Shown here piece by piece: positions 16,726 to 25,145 of a stretch of 64,000 nt of DNA. The DNA comes from Acidimicrobiales bacterium (GTDB taxonomy: Bacteria; Actinomycetota; Acidimicrobiia; Acidimicrobiales; DATDAH01). Below the pieces are notes generated by a model, which saw only the letters and a program-made list of their open reading frames with translations, was not told where the DNA came from and did no database searches. The stretch covers positions 62,001 through 126,000 of the forward strand of contig JAEUJM010000040.1 in assembly GCA_016794585.1 (NCBI GenBank), in the 5' to 3' direction. The translations under genes were made by a program, and so were the position numbers. Within the stretch, counting starts at the first letter, position 1. Each line of letters opens with the position of its first letter.

Positions 16726-17811
16726 CTACGAGCCGGCGAGGAGGCGCTTGACCTTGCCCTTCACCCGTCGGGCGAGCGTCGGCGGCACGGCGGGCGCCGC
16801 CACCTCGTCCGACACCCCCTCGTCCGGGCGGTCGGGCACCGGCGCGTCGGGCGTCACCTCCACGACCTCGTCGTCGCCCTCGCCCTCGCCCGGTCGATAC
16901 ACCCGGGGCACCGGCGCCGTCACCTCGTGGGTGGGGACGGGGATCTCGTCGGTCCCGAGGGCGGCGGCGACCGCCTCGGGGGCGGCGCTGACGCGCGCCT
17001 CGTCGTACTCACGCAGGAGCTCGTAGCCGTCGGGCATCCCGCCCTCCACGAGGGTCGGGTGGAAGTCGACGAAGAACTGCTCGTCCACGGCGTACACCCG
17101 CCGACGGTGCAGGCCCTCCCCCACCACGTGCACCAGGGGAGCCTCAGCGGGCACCACGGCCACGGCGATGGCGGGGCGCACGGCGTCCGACCGGTTCGGG
17201 GGCGACCAGTGCAGGGTCTTGGAGTCGTAGATCAGGGCGGTGCCGGCGGGCACCGCCACCCCCACCGAGTGACGCTTGAGGTACTCGTCGTAGGGCTCGA
17301 ACCAATTGGCGATGTTGGTGCCGCTCGCTGCCTGGAGCACCGTCTGGCTGCCGGGGACCACGCACAGGTACCCGTTGTCGAGCTCGGGGCTGGTGTCGAC
17401 CAGCGGCACCCACACCGTGCACGCCCGGCCGTGCTGCTCTTCGACGTACGTGCGGTCGTCGTGCAGGGCCATCTCGCTGTGCGGCCCGGCCGGCTTGATG
17501 ACGAACGTCCAGAAGATGGCCCGGTGGTCGACGAAGTGCTCGGGCACCTTCCGGCCGAACAGCGGCTTCAGCAGACGCGCCACGCCGTCCATGACGGAGC
17601 GGTCGTCACGGGTGAAGTCGAAGGCGATGTGCTCCTCGTCGGCCTCCGGGACGAGCGCGGCGTAGCCGTCGAGCAGCGCCTGCACCTCGTCGGGGTCGAG
17701 CAGCGGGAGGGTGGTGTACCCCTGGGTGTCGTACTCCGCCTGGCGGGCGGGGTCGAGGAAGAGTGCCGTGGCACCCGCAGCCGGCGGGGGCGTGGCGATG
17801 CCGGCCATCAT
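16726..17811 (-). CDS. Phytanoyl-CoA dioxygenase (PhyH) family protein
   Basis: A 361-residue Fe(II)/2-oxoglutarate-dependent dioxygenase-like protein. The iron triad is visible: H117-x-D119 in A-L-H-D-D and distal H201 in T-L-H-W-S-P-P-N, followed by R212 that may bind 2-oxoglutarate. An A-V-D-E-Q-F-F block near residue 240 is shared with the PhyH protein at 24073-25038. After about residue 285 comes an acidic low-complexity linker ending in a basic amphipathic tail, R-R-V-K-G-K-V-K-R-L-L. It lies 13 bases downstream of the B12-binding radical SAM gene on the same strand, so both are probably one operon. The substrate is unknown; hydroxylation of a sugar or lipid is a reasonable guess. Confidence 0.82.
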   Translation of the reverse strand: MMAGIATPPPAAGATALFLDPARQAEYDTQGYTTLPLLDPDEVQALLDGYAALVPEADEEHIAFDFTRDDRSVMDGVARLLKPLFGRKVPEHFVDHRAIFWTFVIKPAGPHSEMALHDDRTYVEEQHGRACTVWVPLVDTSPELDNGYLCVVPGSQTVLQAASGTNIANWFEPYDEYLKRHSVGVAVPAGTALIYDSKTLHWSPPNRSDAVRPAIAVAVVPAEAPLVHVVGEGLHRRRVYAVDEQFFVDFHPTLVEGGMPDGYELLREYDEARVSAAPEAVAAALGTDEIPVPTHEVTAPVPRVYRPGEGEGDDEVVEVTPDAPVPDRPDEGVSDEVAAPAVPPTLARRVKGKVKRLLAGS

Positions 17812-17824
17812 GGTCGACGGCGGC

Positions 17825-20626
17825 TCACCCGACGGCGGCGCGTTCGGCGACCCTGATCCGGATGTTCTCGGTCACCCGCGAGGCCGGCTCGGGCTCGGGC
17901 GGGAGATCGGTCGGCACCTGGTCCTTGAGCGACGTGTAGGTGCCCGCCGCGGCCACCTCGGAGTGGTTCTGCGCCAGCGGCGAGTCGAGCTCCCAATGGC
18001 CCGACAACCAGAACTCCTCCATCATGCGCTCGTTGCGCGAGTCGGGCGGGCGGCGCATGCCCTCCTTGCAGCGGCCGGCGGGGTCGCCCACCACGGTGAA
18101 GGTGGCGGGGCCGTACTCGCCCAGCGGCCGCCCGGTCGGGCGGTTGTGCCCGTCGGTCCAGAGCGAATACGTGTTGTCCCGGAAGTAGGTGACGTAGTCG
18201 TGGTCGAGGTCGACCTCGAGGGGGAAGGGCCGCCCGGTGTCGGGCAACAGGCTCACCTGGACGGCGAGGACGGTGTCGAGCGCCGGCGTGAGGGGGACGT
18301 CGAACTCCTGGTTGACGAAGCGGCGGACCTCGGCGGCGTACGAGCCCCAGCCCACGGGCGCCACGTTGAACCAGTCGAAGTAGCGCACGATCCAGTTGAG
18401 CAGCGGGTAGCGCTCGGGGTCCTCGCGGGACACCTCGACGATGCGCAGGAAGAGGTCCATGGCGGGGACGCCGTGGTCCCACTGCACGAAGCGGGCGACG
18501 TGGCGCAGCAGGCCGTAGCGCTCGAACACCGTGTAGGCGTGGCGGATCCGCAGCATCTCGCGCCGGTCCTCGAACGTGAACGACTTCGTGGACATGATCA
18601 TCGAGTGCTCGTCGGCGACCACCTGGTGCTCGGCGCGGTACTCGGGATCGTTGATGGGCGCGTTGGGCAGGAGCTGCGCGATCCACATGCGCGCCGGGAC
18701 GTCGTGGTCCATCAGGAACTGGAGGTCGGCCGAGAAGGACGACACGGTCTGGCCGGGCAGGCCGATCATGAGGTCGGCGGAGAGCGGCAGTTGGCGGCGC
18801 CGGAACGAGGCCGCCAGCGAGACGTAGTGGTCCGAGGAGATGTTGCTGCGCCGGATGGCGTCGAGGGTCTCGTCGTCACGGGTCTGCAGGGCCAGCGTGA
18901 AGTACGGCGTGACGTTGGCCGACACGAGCCGGTCCACCAGGTCGGTCAGGTGCTTGGTGGTGTTCTTGGCGACGTTGAACCCGAAGAAGGAGGGCGCCCC
19001 GGTGCGCTCACGGATCTCGACGATCCGGCTCGCCACCTCGACGTCGCGCGACATGATGCCGAAGTTGGCGTCGGCCACGGCCCACGCCTGGATCCCCCGC
19101 TCGGCGGCCCACTCCATCTCGGCGGTCAGGCGGTCGATGTCGAACTTGCGGATCCGCGACAGCGTCGACGAGCCCCAGTCGCAGAAGGTGCACCCGTAGG
19201 GGCAGCCACGGTTGGTCTCGTGGATCACGCAGACCCACGCCTCGGGGGAGATGTGGTCGAACTCGCCCGTGAGGTACGGCGACGGCAGGACGTTGAGGTC
19301 CGTCAGCCGCTCACGGTCGCCGTTGTGGACCACCTCACCGGTGGCCGGGTCCCGGTAGCTGAGACCCTCCACCCCCGCCATCAAGGCGAGGTCGATCTCG
19401 GGCAGCGACGGAGCCAGGGCCTCGAGGATGGCCGGCAGCGTGACCTCGCCCTCGCCGCGGACGGTGACGTCCACCAACGGGGCGTGCTCGCCGAAGTAGC
19501 GGACGCAGTCGTCGGCGTACTTGGGGGTGGACGGCCCGCCGTGCACGATCACCAGGTCGGGGTTGATCGCCTTGGCCTCGGCCGCCAGCGCCAGGTTGTG
19601 GTCGATGGACCACACGTAGTTCGACAACAGCAGCACCGCCGGACCGGACCGGCCGCGCAGGTCCTCGAGGAACGAGGCCGGGTCCTCGGGGCGGCGGATC
19701 TCGAAGTGCTCCTCGAGGGAGCCGCCGTCGTGCGCCCTCGCCGCCGCCGTCAGCATGCCCAGCGAGAGGAGGGGGCCGATCTCCACCTGCCACACCGCGT
19801 AGACCGGGGTGCGCCCGGCCCGCTCGGGCCCGACCGTCGGGGCGTCCAGGTAGCGAACGGGCGCACCCGAGCCGCCGCTGGACGCGAACGGGTCGCCCCC
19901 GACGGGCGCCGGATCGGCCTCCACCGCAGCCACCACCGGCTCGGCGGCCGGCTCGGCGGGGGCGGGCGCCTCCGCCTCGGGCGCATCCGTCTCGGCCGGC
20001 TCGGCACCGACGGGTGCGGTGGCCGGGCGGCCGCGGACCAGGCGCTTGAGCGGGCGGGCGACCCGCCGGGCGCGCCGGTAGAGCGTCGCGGGCACCGGCG
20101 CCGCCTCGGGCTCGGGCTCGGGCTCGGGGACCGGGGCCTCGGCGACAGGGGCGGGAGGCGCGGGCTCGTCGACCATGCGCACGCGCCCGTGCACCACGAG
20201 GCGACGCAGGCGGGCGCCCCACTCCTCACGGCTCGGCGGCTCGACCCCGAGGTGCGTGCGCACCGACTCGTCGGCCCGGTCGTACAGGGGTGCGGCCACG
20301 GTGGCGTCCGTGAGCACGTCGAAGAGGCAGAGGTCGACCACGTCGAGCAGGGCGCGGCCGGTGCCGAAGCCCTCGATGCCGAACCAGCCGCCGCGCACCA
20401 CCCCCACGAAGGAGTCGGGAGGCTCGACGAACGCGTCGCCGCGGACCGGCTCGAGACCTTCCCAACCGGTCGCCACCCGGTCCTCGCCGCCGATGGCACG
20501 GAGCATCCCGATCACGTCCGTGAACGCCAATTCCACCGGCTCGACGCCATCGGCCGGGGTCGACAGCCACCCGTCAGCCGACCGCACCACCAGCGCGCCC
20601 GCTCCCGCAACGACCTGAGCATCCAT
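17825..20626 (-). CDS. B12-binding radical SAM protein with an extra N-terminal domain
   Basis: A 933-residue protein. Residues 1-150 form an unrecognised alpha/beta domain. Residues 151-255 are an Ala/Pro/Glu-rich linker containing a basic helix, R-R-A-R-R-V-A-R-P-L-K-R-L-V-R (184-198). The cobalamin-binding domain spans about 272-440, with H-G-G-P-S near 362-366 and G-E-G-E at 391-394. The radical SAM core begins at C475-x3-C479-x2-C482. A long C-terminal region (about 700-933) has aromatic and acidic segments. The reaction is unknown; family members often C-methylate or rearrange substrates. The ATG at 20626 has a TATCGT box 7 bases upstream. Confidence 0.83.
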   Translation of the reverse strand: MDAQVVAGAGALVVRSADGWLSTPADGVEPVELAFTDVIGMLRAIGGEDRVATGWEGLEPVRGDAFVEPPDSFVGVVRGGWFGIEGFGTGRALLDVVDLCLFDVLTDATVAAPLYDRADESVRTHLGVEPPSREEWGARLRRLVVHGRVRMVDEPAPPAPVAEAPVPEPEPEPEAAPVPATLYRRARRVARPLKRLVRGRPATAPVGAEPAETDAPEAEAPAPAEPAAEPVVAAVEADPAPVGGDPFASSGGSGAPVRYLDAPTVGPERAGRTPVYAVWQVEIGPLLSLGMLTAAARAHDGGSLEEHFEIRRPEDPASFLEDLRGRSGPAVLLLSNYVWSIDHNLALAAEAKAINPDLVIVHGGPSTPKYADDCVRYFGEHAPLVDVTVRGEGEVTLPAILEALAPSLPEIDLALMAGVEGLSYRDPATGEVVHNGDRERLTDLNVLPSPYLTGEFDHISPEAWVCVIHETNRGCPYGCTFCDWGSSTLSRIRKFDIDRLTAEMEWAAERGIQAWAVADANFGIMSRDVEVASRIVEIRERTGAPSFFGFNVAKNTTKHLTDLVDRLVSANVTPYFTLALQTRDDETLDAIRRSNISSDHYVSLAASFRRRQLPLSADLMIGLPGQTVSSFSADLQFLMDHDVPARMWIAQLLPNAPINDPEYRAEHQVVADEHSMIMSTKSFTFEDRREMLRIRHAYTVFERYGLLRHVARFVQWDHGVPAMDLFLRIVEVSREDPERYPLLNWIVRYFDWFNVAPVGWGSYAAEVRRFVNQEFDVPLTPALDTVLAVQVSLLPDTGRPFPLEVDLDHDYVTYFRDNTYSLWTDGHNRPTGRPLGEYGPATFTVVGDPAGRCKEGMRRPPDSRNERMMEEFWLSGHWELDSPLAQNHSEVAAAGTYTSLKDQVPTDLPPEPEPASRVTENIRIRVAERAAVG

Positions 20627-20633
20627 GGCGGGA

Positions 20634-20639
20634 ACGATA
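20634..20639 (-). promoter_or_regulatory. -10 box TATCGT for the 933-residue radical SAM gene
   Basis: TATCGT ends 7 bases before the ATG at 20626. It points left, divergent from the transporter promoter at 20811-20838. The bases between the two hold no gene or other structure I can support. Confidence 0.4.
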
Positions 20640-20810
20640 ACCCATGGACCCCTTTCGGCGACGGGTGTGACGGGGTGGGTTTCGCTCGTGGCGGCGCGGT
20701 CGCGCCTGCGGGCCCGCCGGCGCCGGAGGACCTCGCGATGGCCGGTTCGAGCAGGGGTTGCACCGCCCCGGGCCCGCTCTCGGCGCCCCGCCGGGTGCGA
20801 CCCACGGACT

Positions 20811-20838
20811 TTGTCGGCCCTGGGGCCTGTCGTAGCAT
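20811..20838 (+). promoter_or_regulatory. Promoter of the Wzm/Wzt transporter operon
   Basis: A -35-like TTGTCG (20811-20816), a 16-base spacer and TAGCAT (20833-20838) lie 6 bases before the ATG at 20845. It is the only start in the window with both boxes recognisable, and it predicts a leaderless mRNA. Confidence 0.55.
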
Positions 20839-20844
20839 TGCCGG

Positions 20845-21648
20845 ATGCCTGAACGCTCCTCCGCCACCGTCGTCGGCGTCGGTGACCGCATGGAGCGGAC
20901 GTGGGCGCTGCTCAAGATCCTCACCCCGCGCGAGTTCCGGGTGCGCTACCGCGAGAGCGTCCTCGACCTCGCGTGGGCGGTCATCACCCCCCTCGTGTAC
21001 CTCGTGGTCTACGGCGTCATCCTGACCCAGGCGTTCGGGGCCACCGGGTCGTGCGCGCCGTACCTGAGCTCGGCGTGGACGGGCCTCGTCGTCTGGACCT
21101 TCTTCTCGATGGCCCTGGGCGCGGCAACCAGCAGCCTGATCCTCGCGGCTCCGCTGACCAGCAAGATCTACTTCCCCCGCGAGGCCATCCCCTTGGCCGA
21201 CGTCGGTGTCCACGGGCTCGACTTCGCGATCGCCTTCTTCACGATCTTCATCGTGGCGGGCATCCAGGGCATCGCCCCGACCCCCACGGTGCTGGGCGCA
21301 CTGCCGGTGCTGCTGCTCATCGTGGTGTGGACGGCGGCCCTGAGCGTGTGGTTCAGCGCCCTGGCCGTGTTCATCCGGGACCTCACGCAGGCCGTGCAGC
21401 TCCTGTTGCGGGCCGGGTTCTTCGCCACGCCGGTGATGTACGAGGCCTCCTTCCTCGGCTCCCTGAAGTGGCTGGCGGTCGTCAACCCGATCGCCGTCGG
21501 CATCGACGGGCTCCGTCGCACCATGCTGTGCGGGCTGTGGCCGAACTGGTCGCTGACGGCCATCCACCTGACCATCGGGTCGGCGCTGCTCGTCGCCTCG
21601 CTCTTCTACGTGCGCAAGGTCGAGCAGCGCTTCGCCGATGTCCTCTGA
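20845..21648 (+). CDS. ABC-2 type polysaccharide export permease (Wzm/TagG-like)
   Basis: A 267-residue membrane protein with an N-terminal cytoplasmic stretch (L-T-P-R-E-F-R-V-R-Y-R-E-S-V) that in this family contacts the ATPase. About six transmembrane helices follow, with P-R-E-A-I-P-L, a late T-P-V-M-Y-E segment and a V-N-P-I-A element. These match permeases exporting O-antigen, teichoic acid or other lipid-linked glycans. The last 11 bases overlap the start of the double ATPase gene, so subunits are co-translated. The neighbours suggest the cargo is modified by PhyH and radical SAM enzymes. Confidence 0.9.
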   Translation: MPERSSATVVGVGDRMERTWALLKILTPREFRVRYRESVLDLAWAVITPLVYLVVYGVILTQAFGATGSCAPYLSSAWTGLVVWTFFSMALGAATSSLILAAPLTSKIYFPREAIPLADVGVHGLDFAIAFFTIFIVAGIQGIAPTPTVLGALPVLLLIVVWTAALSVWFSALAVFIRDLTQAVQLLLRAGFFATPVMYEASFLGSLKWLAVVNPIAVGIDGLRRTMLCGLWPNWSLTAIHLTIGSALLVASLFYVRKVEQRFADVL

Positions 21649-24076
21649 GGACGACGGGCTCGCCCCGGGCAGCATCCGCCTCCGAGGGGTGACGAAGTCG
21701 TTCGACCGGGCCTCGCGCAAGCCGTTGTCGATGGCCAACCCGTGGTCCGAACGCCACTACCGCCAGGAGCACACGGCCCTGCACGCCGTCGACCTCGACA
21801 TCGCTCCCGGGGACAGCGTCGGGCTCATCGGGGCCAACGGGGCGGGCAAGTCGACCCTCCTCAAGCTGCTCGCCGGGGTGATCGAGCCCTCCGAGGGCGA
21901 GGTCCGCCGCGTCGGGTCCATCGGCTCGATGATCGAGCTCGGCCTGGGCTTCCACCTCGAGCTGACCGGCCGCGAGAACGTCCGGGGCACCGCCACCATC
22001 CTCGGCCTCACCCCGGACGAGGCCGAGGCGGCCATGCCGGCGATCATCGAATTCGCCGACATCGCCGACGCGATCGACACCCCGATGAAGCACTACTCGA
22101 CCGGCATGCGGGCGCGCCTCGGCTTCGCGGTCGCGGTCCACGTGCCCGCGGACATCCTCCTGATCGACGAGGTCCTGGCCGTCGGTGACCAGGAGTTCCA
22201 GGAGAAGTGCGTCGAGCGCATCACCGAGATGCACGACGCCGGCACGACCCTGTTGTTCGTGTCCCACTCGACGTGGCTCGTGGCGGCCGTGTGCGAGCGG
22301 GTCGTGCACGTCCGCAAGGGTCGGGTGGTCGACGACGGTCCCGCCACCGAGGTGATCCAGCGCTACCTCAGCCCCCAGTCGGTGGAGCTCGCCGACGCCG
22401 AGCAGCCGACGATGCAGTTCGGCTCGTTCACCCTCGAGAACCCCCGACTGGGGCCGTGGGACGAGCTGGTGCTCACCGCCGACGTCGAGGTCACCGCCGA
22501 GACCCCCGAGCCGGCGATCGGCATGGCCCTGAACTGGGCCACCCTCGCCCCCGAGGTGACCATCGCCCGGGTGACCTCCCCGCTCCCGGCCGCCGTGCGG
22601 CGACCCGGCCGGTATCGCCTCCGGGGCCGCACCTCGGGCCTCCCGGCGGACTCCGGCCATGCCCAGGTCCAGGTCGTGCTCGTCGACGAGACCACCCAGC
22701 GGGTGCACGGCCGCGACGGGGGTGAGATCTGGATCGAGGGGCCCGTGACCCGCGAGCAACCCCAGATGGCCACCGAGGTCGAGTTCGCACTCGAGCAGGT
22801 GACGGGCGACCCCGACGCCGACGCCCGCCGACAGCGGGCCCTCTCGGGTGGCGACGGGCGGGCGACCGGCCCCCTCGTGGTCGAGTGCCGCGGGGTGGAG
22901 AAGCGCTACCACGCCGGGTTGCGCAAGGGCGGCTTCCGCGCCGCCCTGCCCAGCGAGGTGATGCCTGCCGAACGCGACGGCGAGGTCCGTGCGCTGGATG
23001 GCGTCGACCTGGACGTGCGCCGAGGGGAATGCCTCGGCATCATCGGCCCCAACGGCTCGGGGAAGTCCACGATCCTCAAGTGCATCGCCGGGGTGACCGC
23101 GCCGACCGCTGGCGAGGTCATCACCCGAGGCCGCCTCGTCTCGATGCTCGAGCTCGGCATCGGCTTCCACGACGCGTTGACCGGCGAGGAGAACCTCCGG
23201 GAGACCGCCGGGCTCCTCGACCTCAGCCGCGCCGACCTCGAGGACGCGATGGACGCCATCGTCGCGTTCGCCGACATCGGCGACGCGCTCCGCGCCCCGG
23301 TGAAGCAGTACTCCAGCGGGATGCGCACGCGGCTCGGCTTCGCGCTGGCCATCAACGCCCGTCCCGACCTGCTCCTGATCGACGAGGTGCTCGCCGTCGG
23401 GGACCGGGCCTTCCAGAAGCAGGCCATCAACGCCGTGCGGGCGCTGGTCGAGGCCGGCGCGAGCGCGGCCTTCGTCTCCCACGACCTCGAGCTCGTCGAG
23501 GAGATCTGCGACCGCGTCGTGCGACTCGACGCCGGCCGGGTGGTGGACGAGGGACCGGCGGCGGAGGTCGTCGAGCGCATCGGCGGCACCGGCTGGGAGA
23601 GCGGTCTGGTGCAGTACACCAGCAACGTCCGGGTGGACCGGCTCGAGCTCGCCCGCCGGCAGGTGCCCGAGAACGGCGCCCTCGAGTTCGAGGGCCGCAT
23701 CGAGGTCGCCGAGCCCAGCCCGACCACGCGGGTCGAGTTCGCCCTCCTGGCCAAGACGGGCAACCCCAACGAGCTCCCACCCGATCGCATCAAGAGCTCG
23801 ACGGTGTTCAAACGGGTGGTGGTGCCGGCCGGCGGGCTCGAGGTCGGCCACTACCGCTTCCACGGCACCATCCCCCGCGTCCCCATGCTCGGCGAGCTCT
23901 ATGCCATGGTGACGGCCGTGGACGAGCGCGAAGGTATGGTGACGGCTCGGGTCTGGCAGGACGTGAAGATCGGAACGCGCATCCAGATGGAGATCCTGAC
24001 GTGGTCGATCGAGCTCGACTGGGAGGTCGTCGACGAGCTCGACGCCGCCGGCTCGCTCACGGGGGACCGGTCGTGA
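21638..24076 (+). CDS. Tandem-fused double Wzt/TagH-like ABC ATPase
   Basis: An 812-residue protein made of two complete ATPase modules. The first has Walker A G-A-N-G-A-G-K-S-T (K71), the Wzt-type signature Y-S-T-G-M-R-A-R-L and Walker B L-L-I-D-E-V-L-A-V-G-D. The second repeats these as G-P-N-G-S-G-K-S-T (Lys about 476), Y-S-S-G-M-R-T-R-L and L-L-L-I-D-E-V-L. Each ATPase is followed by a beta-rich segment (about 265-395 and 655-800) in the position of the Wzt substrate-recognition domain. Canonical Wzt is a homodimer of single modules, so this is a natural fused dimer whose two C-terminal domains differ. It would power the adjacent permease. Confidence 0.9.
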   Translation: MSSEDDGLAPGSIRLRGVTKSFDRASRKPLSMANPWSERHYRQEHTALHAVDLDIAPGDSVGLIGANGAGKSTLLKLLAGVIEPSEGEVRRVGSIGSMIELGLGFHLELTGRENVRGTATILGLTPDEAEAAMPAIIEFADIADAIDTPMKHYSTGMRARLGFAVAVHVPADILLIDEVLAVGDQEFQEKCVERITEMHDAGTTLLFVSHSTWLVAAVCERVVHVRKGRVVDDGPATEVIQRYLSPQSVELADAEQPTMQFGSFTLENPRLGPWDELVLTADVEVTAETPEPAIGMALNWATLAPEVTIARVTSPLPAAVRRPGRYRLRGRTSGLPADSGHAQVQVVLVDETTQRVHGRDGGEIWIEGPVTREQPQMATEVEFALEQVTGDPDADARRQRALSGGDGRATGPLVVECRGVEKRYHAGLRKGGFRAALPSEVMPAERDGEVRALDGVDLDVRRGECLGIIGPNGSGKSTILKCIAGVTAPTAGEVITRGRLVSMLELGIGFHDALTGEENLRETAGLLDLSRADLEDAMDAIVAFADIGDALRAPVKQYSSGMRTRLGFALAINARPDLLLIDEVLAVGDRAFQKQAINAVRALVEAGASAAFVSHDLELVEEICDRVVRLDAGRVVDEGPAAEVVERIGGTGWESGLVQYTSNVRVDRLELARRQVPENGALEFEGRIEVAEPSPTTRVEFALLAKTGNPNELPPDRIKSSTVFKRVVVPAGGLEVGHYRFHGTIPRVPMLGELYAMVTAVDEREGMVTARVWQDVKIGTRIQMEILTWSIELDWEVVDELDAAGSLTGDRS

Positions 24077-25038
24077 CCCCGGCCACCTTCCGGGACCCGG
24101 CGCTCGAGCAGCGCCTCGACCGCGACGGATTCGTCCACCTCCCCGGGCTGGGCATCAGCGTGCTCGACCACGCCTGGGACCTCTACCGCGACGCCCCCGT
24201 CGGCGAGTCGGTGCCCGTCGGCCCCGAGTTCGCCGCCGCCGAGGCCGCGGCCGACCGCACGTGGCGCAACCGCATGGCGCCCGGGGACAACTGGCGCCTC
24301 AGCACCGACGGGTGCACTCCCGAGGAGCGCGTCCGTATCAAGGCGGACCTCGCCCCCATCTGGGAGGAGGTTGCCGGGCCGTTGCTGACCGGGCACCGCA
24401 TGGTCATGAACTCGTTCCTGACCAAGTTCCCCGGCGGCGACTCCTTCCTCCCCCTCCACCAGGACCCCACCGTCGTCGACGAGCGCGAGCACCGCAGCGT
24501 CACGGTCTGGCTCGCCCTCGACGACATCGGCCGGGAGCGGGGCAACGGCGCCCTCCACGTGCTGCCGGGCAGCCATCGCTGCGGGCGCGAGTGGCGGGGC
24601 ACCCGCACCGAGCCCAGCTACCTCGACGAGCTCGAGGAGCTGTGGGCCGTGGCGCAGCCCGTCGACGTGGTCGCCGGTGACGTCGTCGTCATGGACAGCA
24701 GGGTGCTGCACGGCTCGCCGCCGAACTACTCGGATGCGCCCCGGGCCGCGATCGCCGGCGTGGCGGCGCCGATCGACGCCACCCTCGTCCACGCCGTGGG
24801 CATCGACGACGACCGCGTCGAGGTGTGGGGCGTCGACGAGCAGTTCTTCTGCGACAACAGCCCCGGGTCGCTCCGCCAGCACCTCCCCGCCGGCTTCCCG
24901 GTGATCGACGTCGTCCACCGCGCCGACCCGCCCACGACGGCGGCCGCGCTCCTGGCCCAGCAGCACTTCGAGCGCACCCGCCGCGGCCGGGCGCACGCCC
25001 GGCTGGCCCGGGCGAAGGCCCGCCTCCTCGGCCACTGA
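24073..25038 (+). CDS. PhyH-family dioxygenase, third gene of the transporter operon
   Basis: A 321-residue Fe/2-oxoglutarate dioxygenase-like protein. H129-x-D131 in L-H-Q-D-P and distal H213 in L-H-G-S-P-P-N-Y-S form the iron triad, with R225 as probable co-substrate ligand. The G-V-D-E-Q-F-F block near residue 255 matches the PhyH protein at 16726-17811. The C-terminus is basic and helical (R-A-H-A-R-L-A-R-A-K-A-R-L-L). Its GTG start overlaps the ATPase stop by 4 bases, so it is made together with the exporter. It may hydroxylate the exported glycan or its lipid carrier; that is inference. Confidence 0.85.
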   Translation: MTPATFRDPALEQRLDRDGFVHLPGLGISVLDHAWDLYRDAPVGESVPVGPEFAAAEAAADRTWRNRMAPGDNWRLSTDGCTPEERVRIKADLAPIWEEVAGPLLTGHRMVMNSFLTKFPGGDSFLPLHQDPTVVDEREHRSVTVWLALDDIGRERGNGALHVLPGSHRCGREWRGTRTEPSYLDELEELWAVAQPVDVVAGDVVVMDSRVLHGSPPNYSDAPRAAIAGVAAPIDATLVHAVGIDDDRVEVWGVDEQFFCDNSPGSLRQHLPAGFPVIDVVHRADPPTTAAALLAQQHFERTRRGRAHARLARAKARLLGH

Positions 25039-25099
25039 GCCACCGGCCGGCGGCGAAGTCGCACCCCCCTACGTTCGGCGCGCGAGAGGGCTTGCGGCC

Positions 25100-25139
25100 T
25101 AGAATCGCCCGGGCGGATCCGGACCATCAACGCAAAGGA
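25100..25139 (+). promoter_or_regulatory. Promoter and Shine-Dalgarno of the 579-residue radical SAM gene
   Basis: A TAGAAT -10 box (25100-25105) is followed about 28 bases later by AAAGGA (25134-25139), 6 bases before the ATG at 25146. Unlike most starts here this predicts a leadered mRNA of about 34 bases. The -35 region is weak. Confidence 0.45.
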
Positions 25140-25145
25140 TTGCAG

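Noticed and set aside
17711-21025. Very long plus-strand open frame opposite the radical SAM and PhyH genes
   Set aside because: Composition is His/Asp/Gly/Arg-rich antisense sequence, typical of shadows in GC-rich DNA; the minus-strand genes have clear domains.
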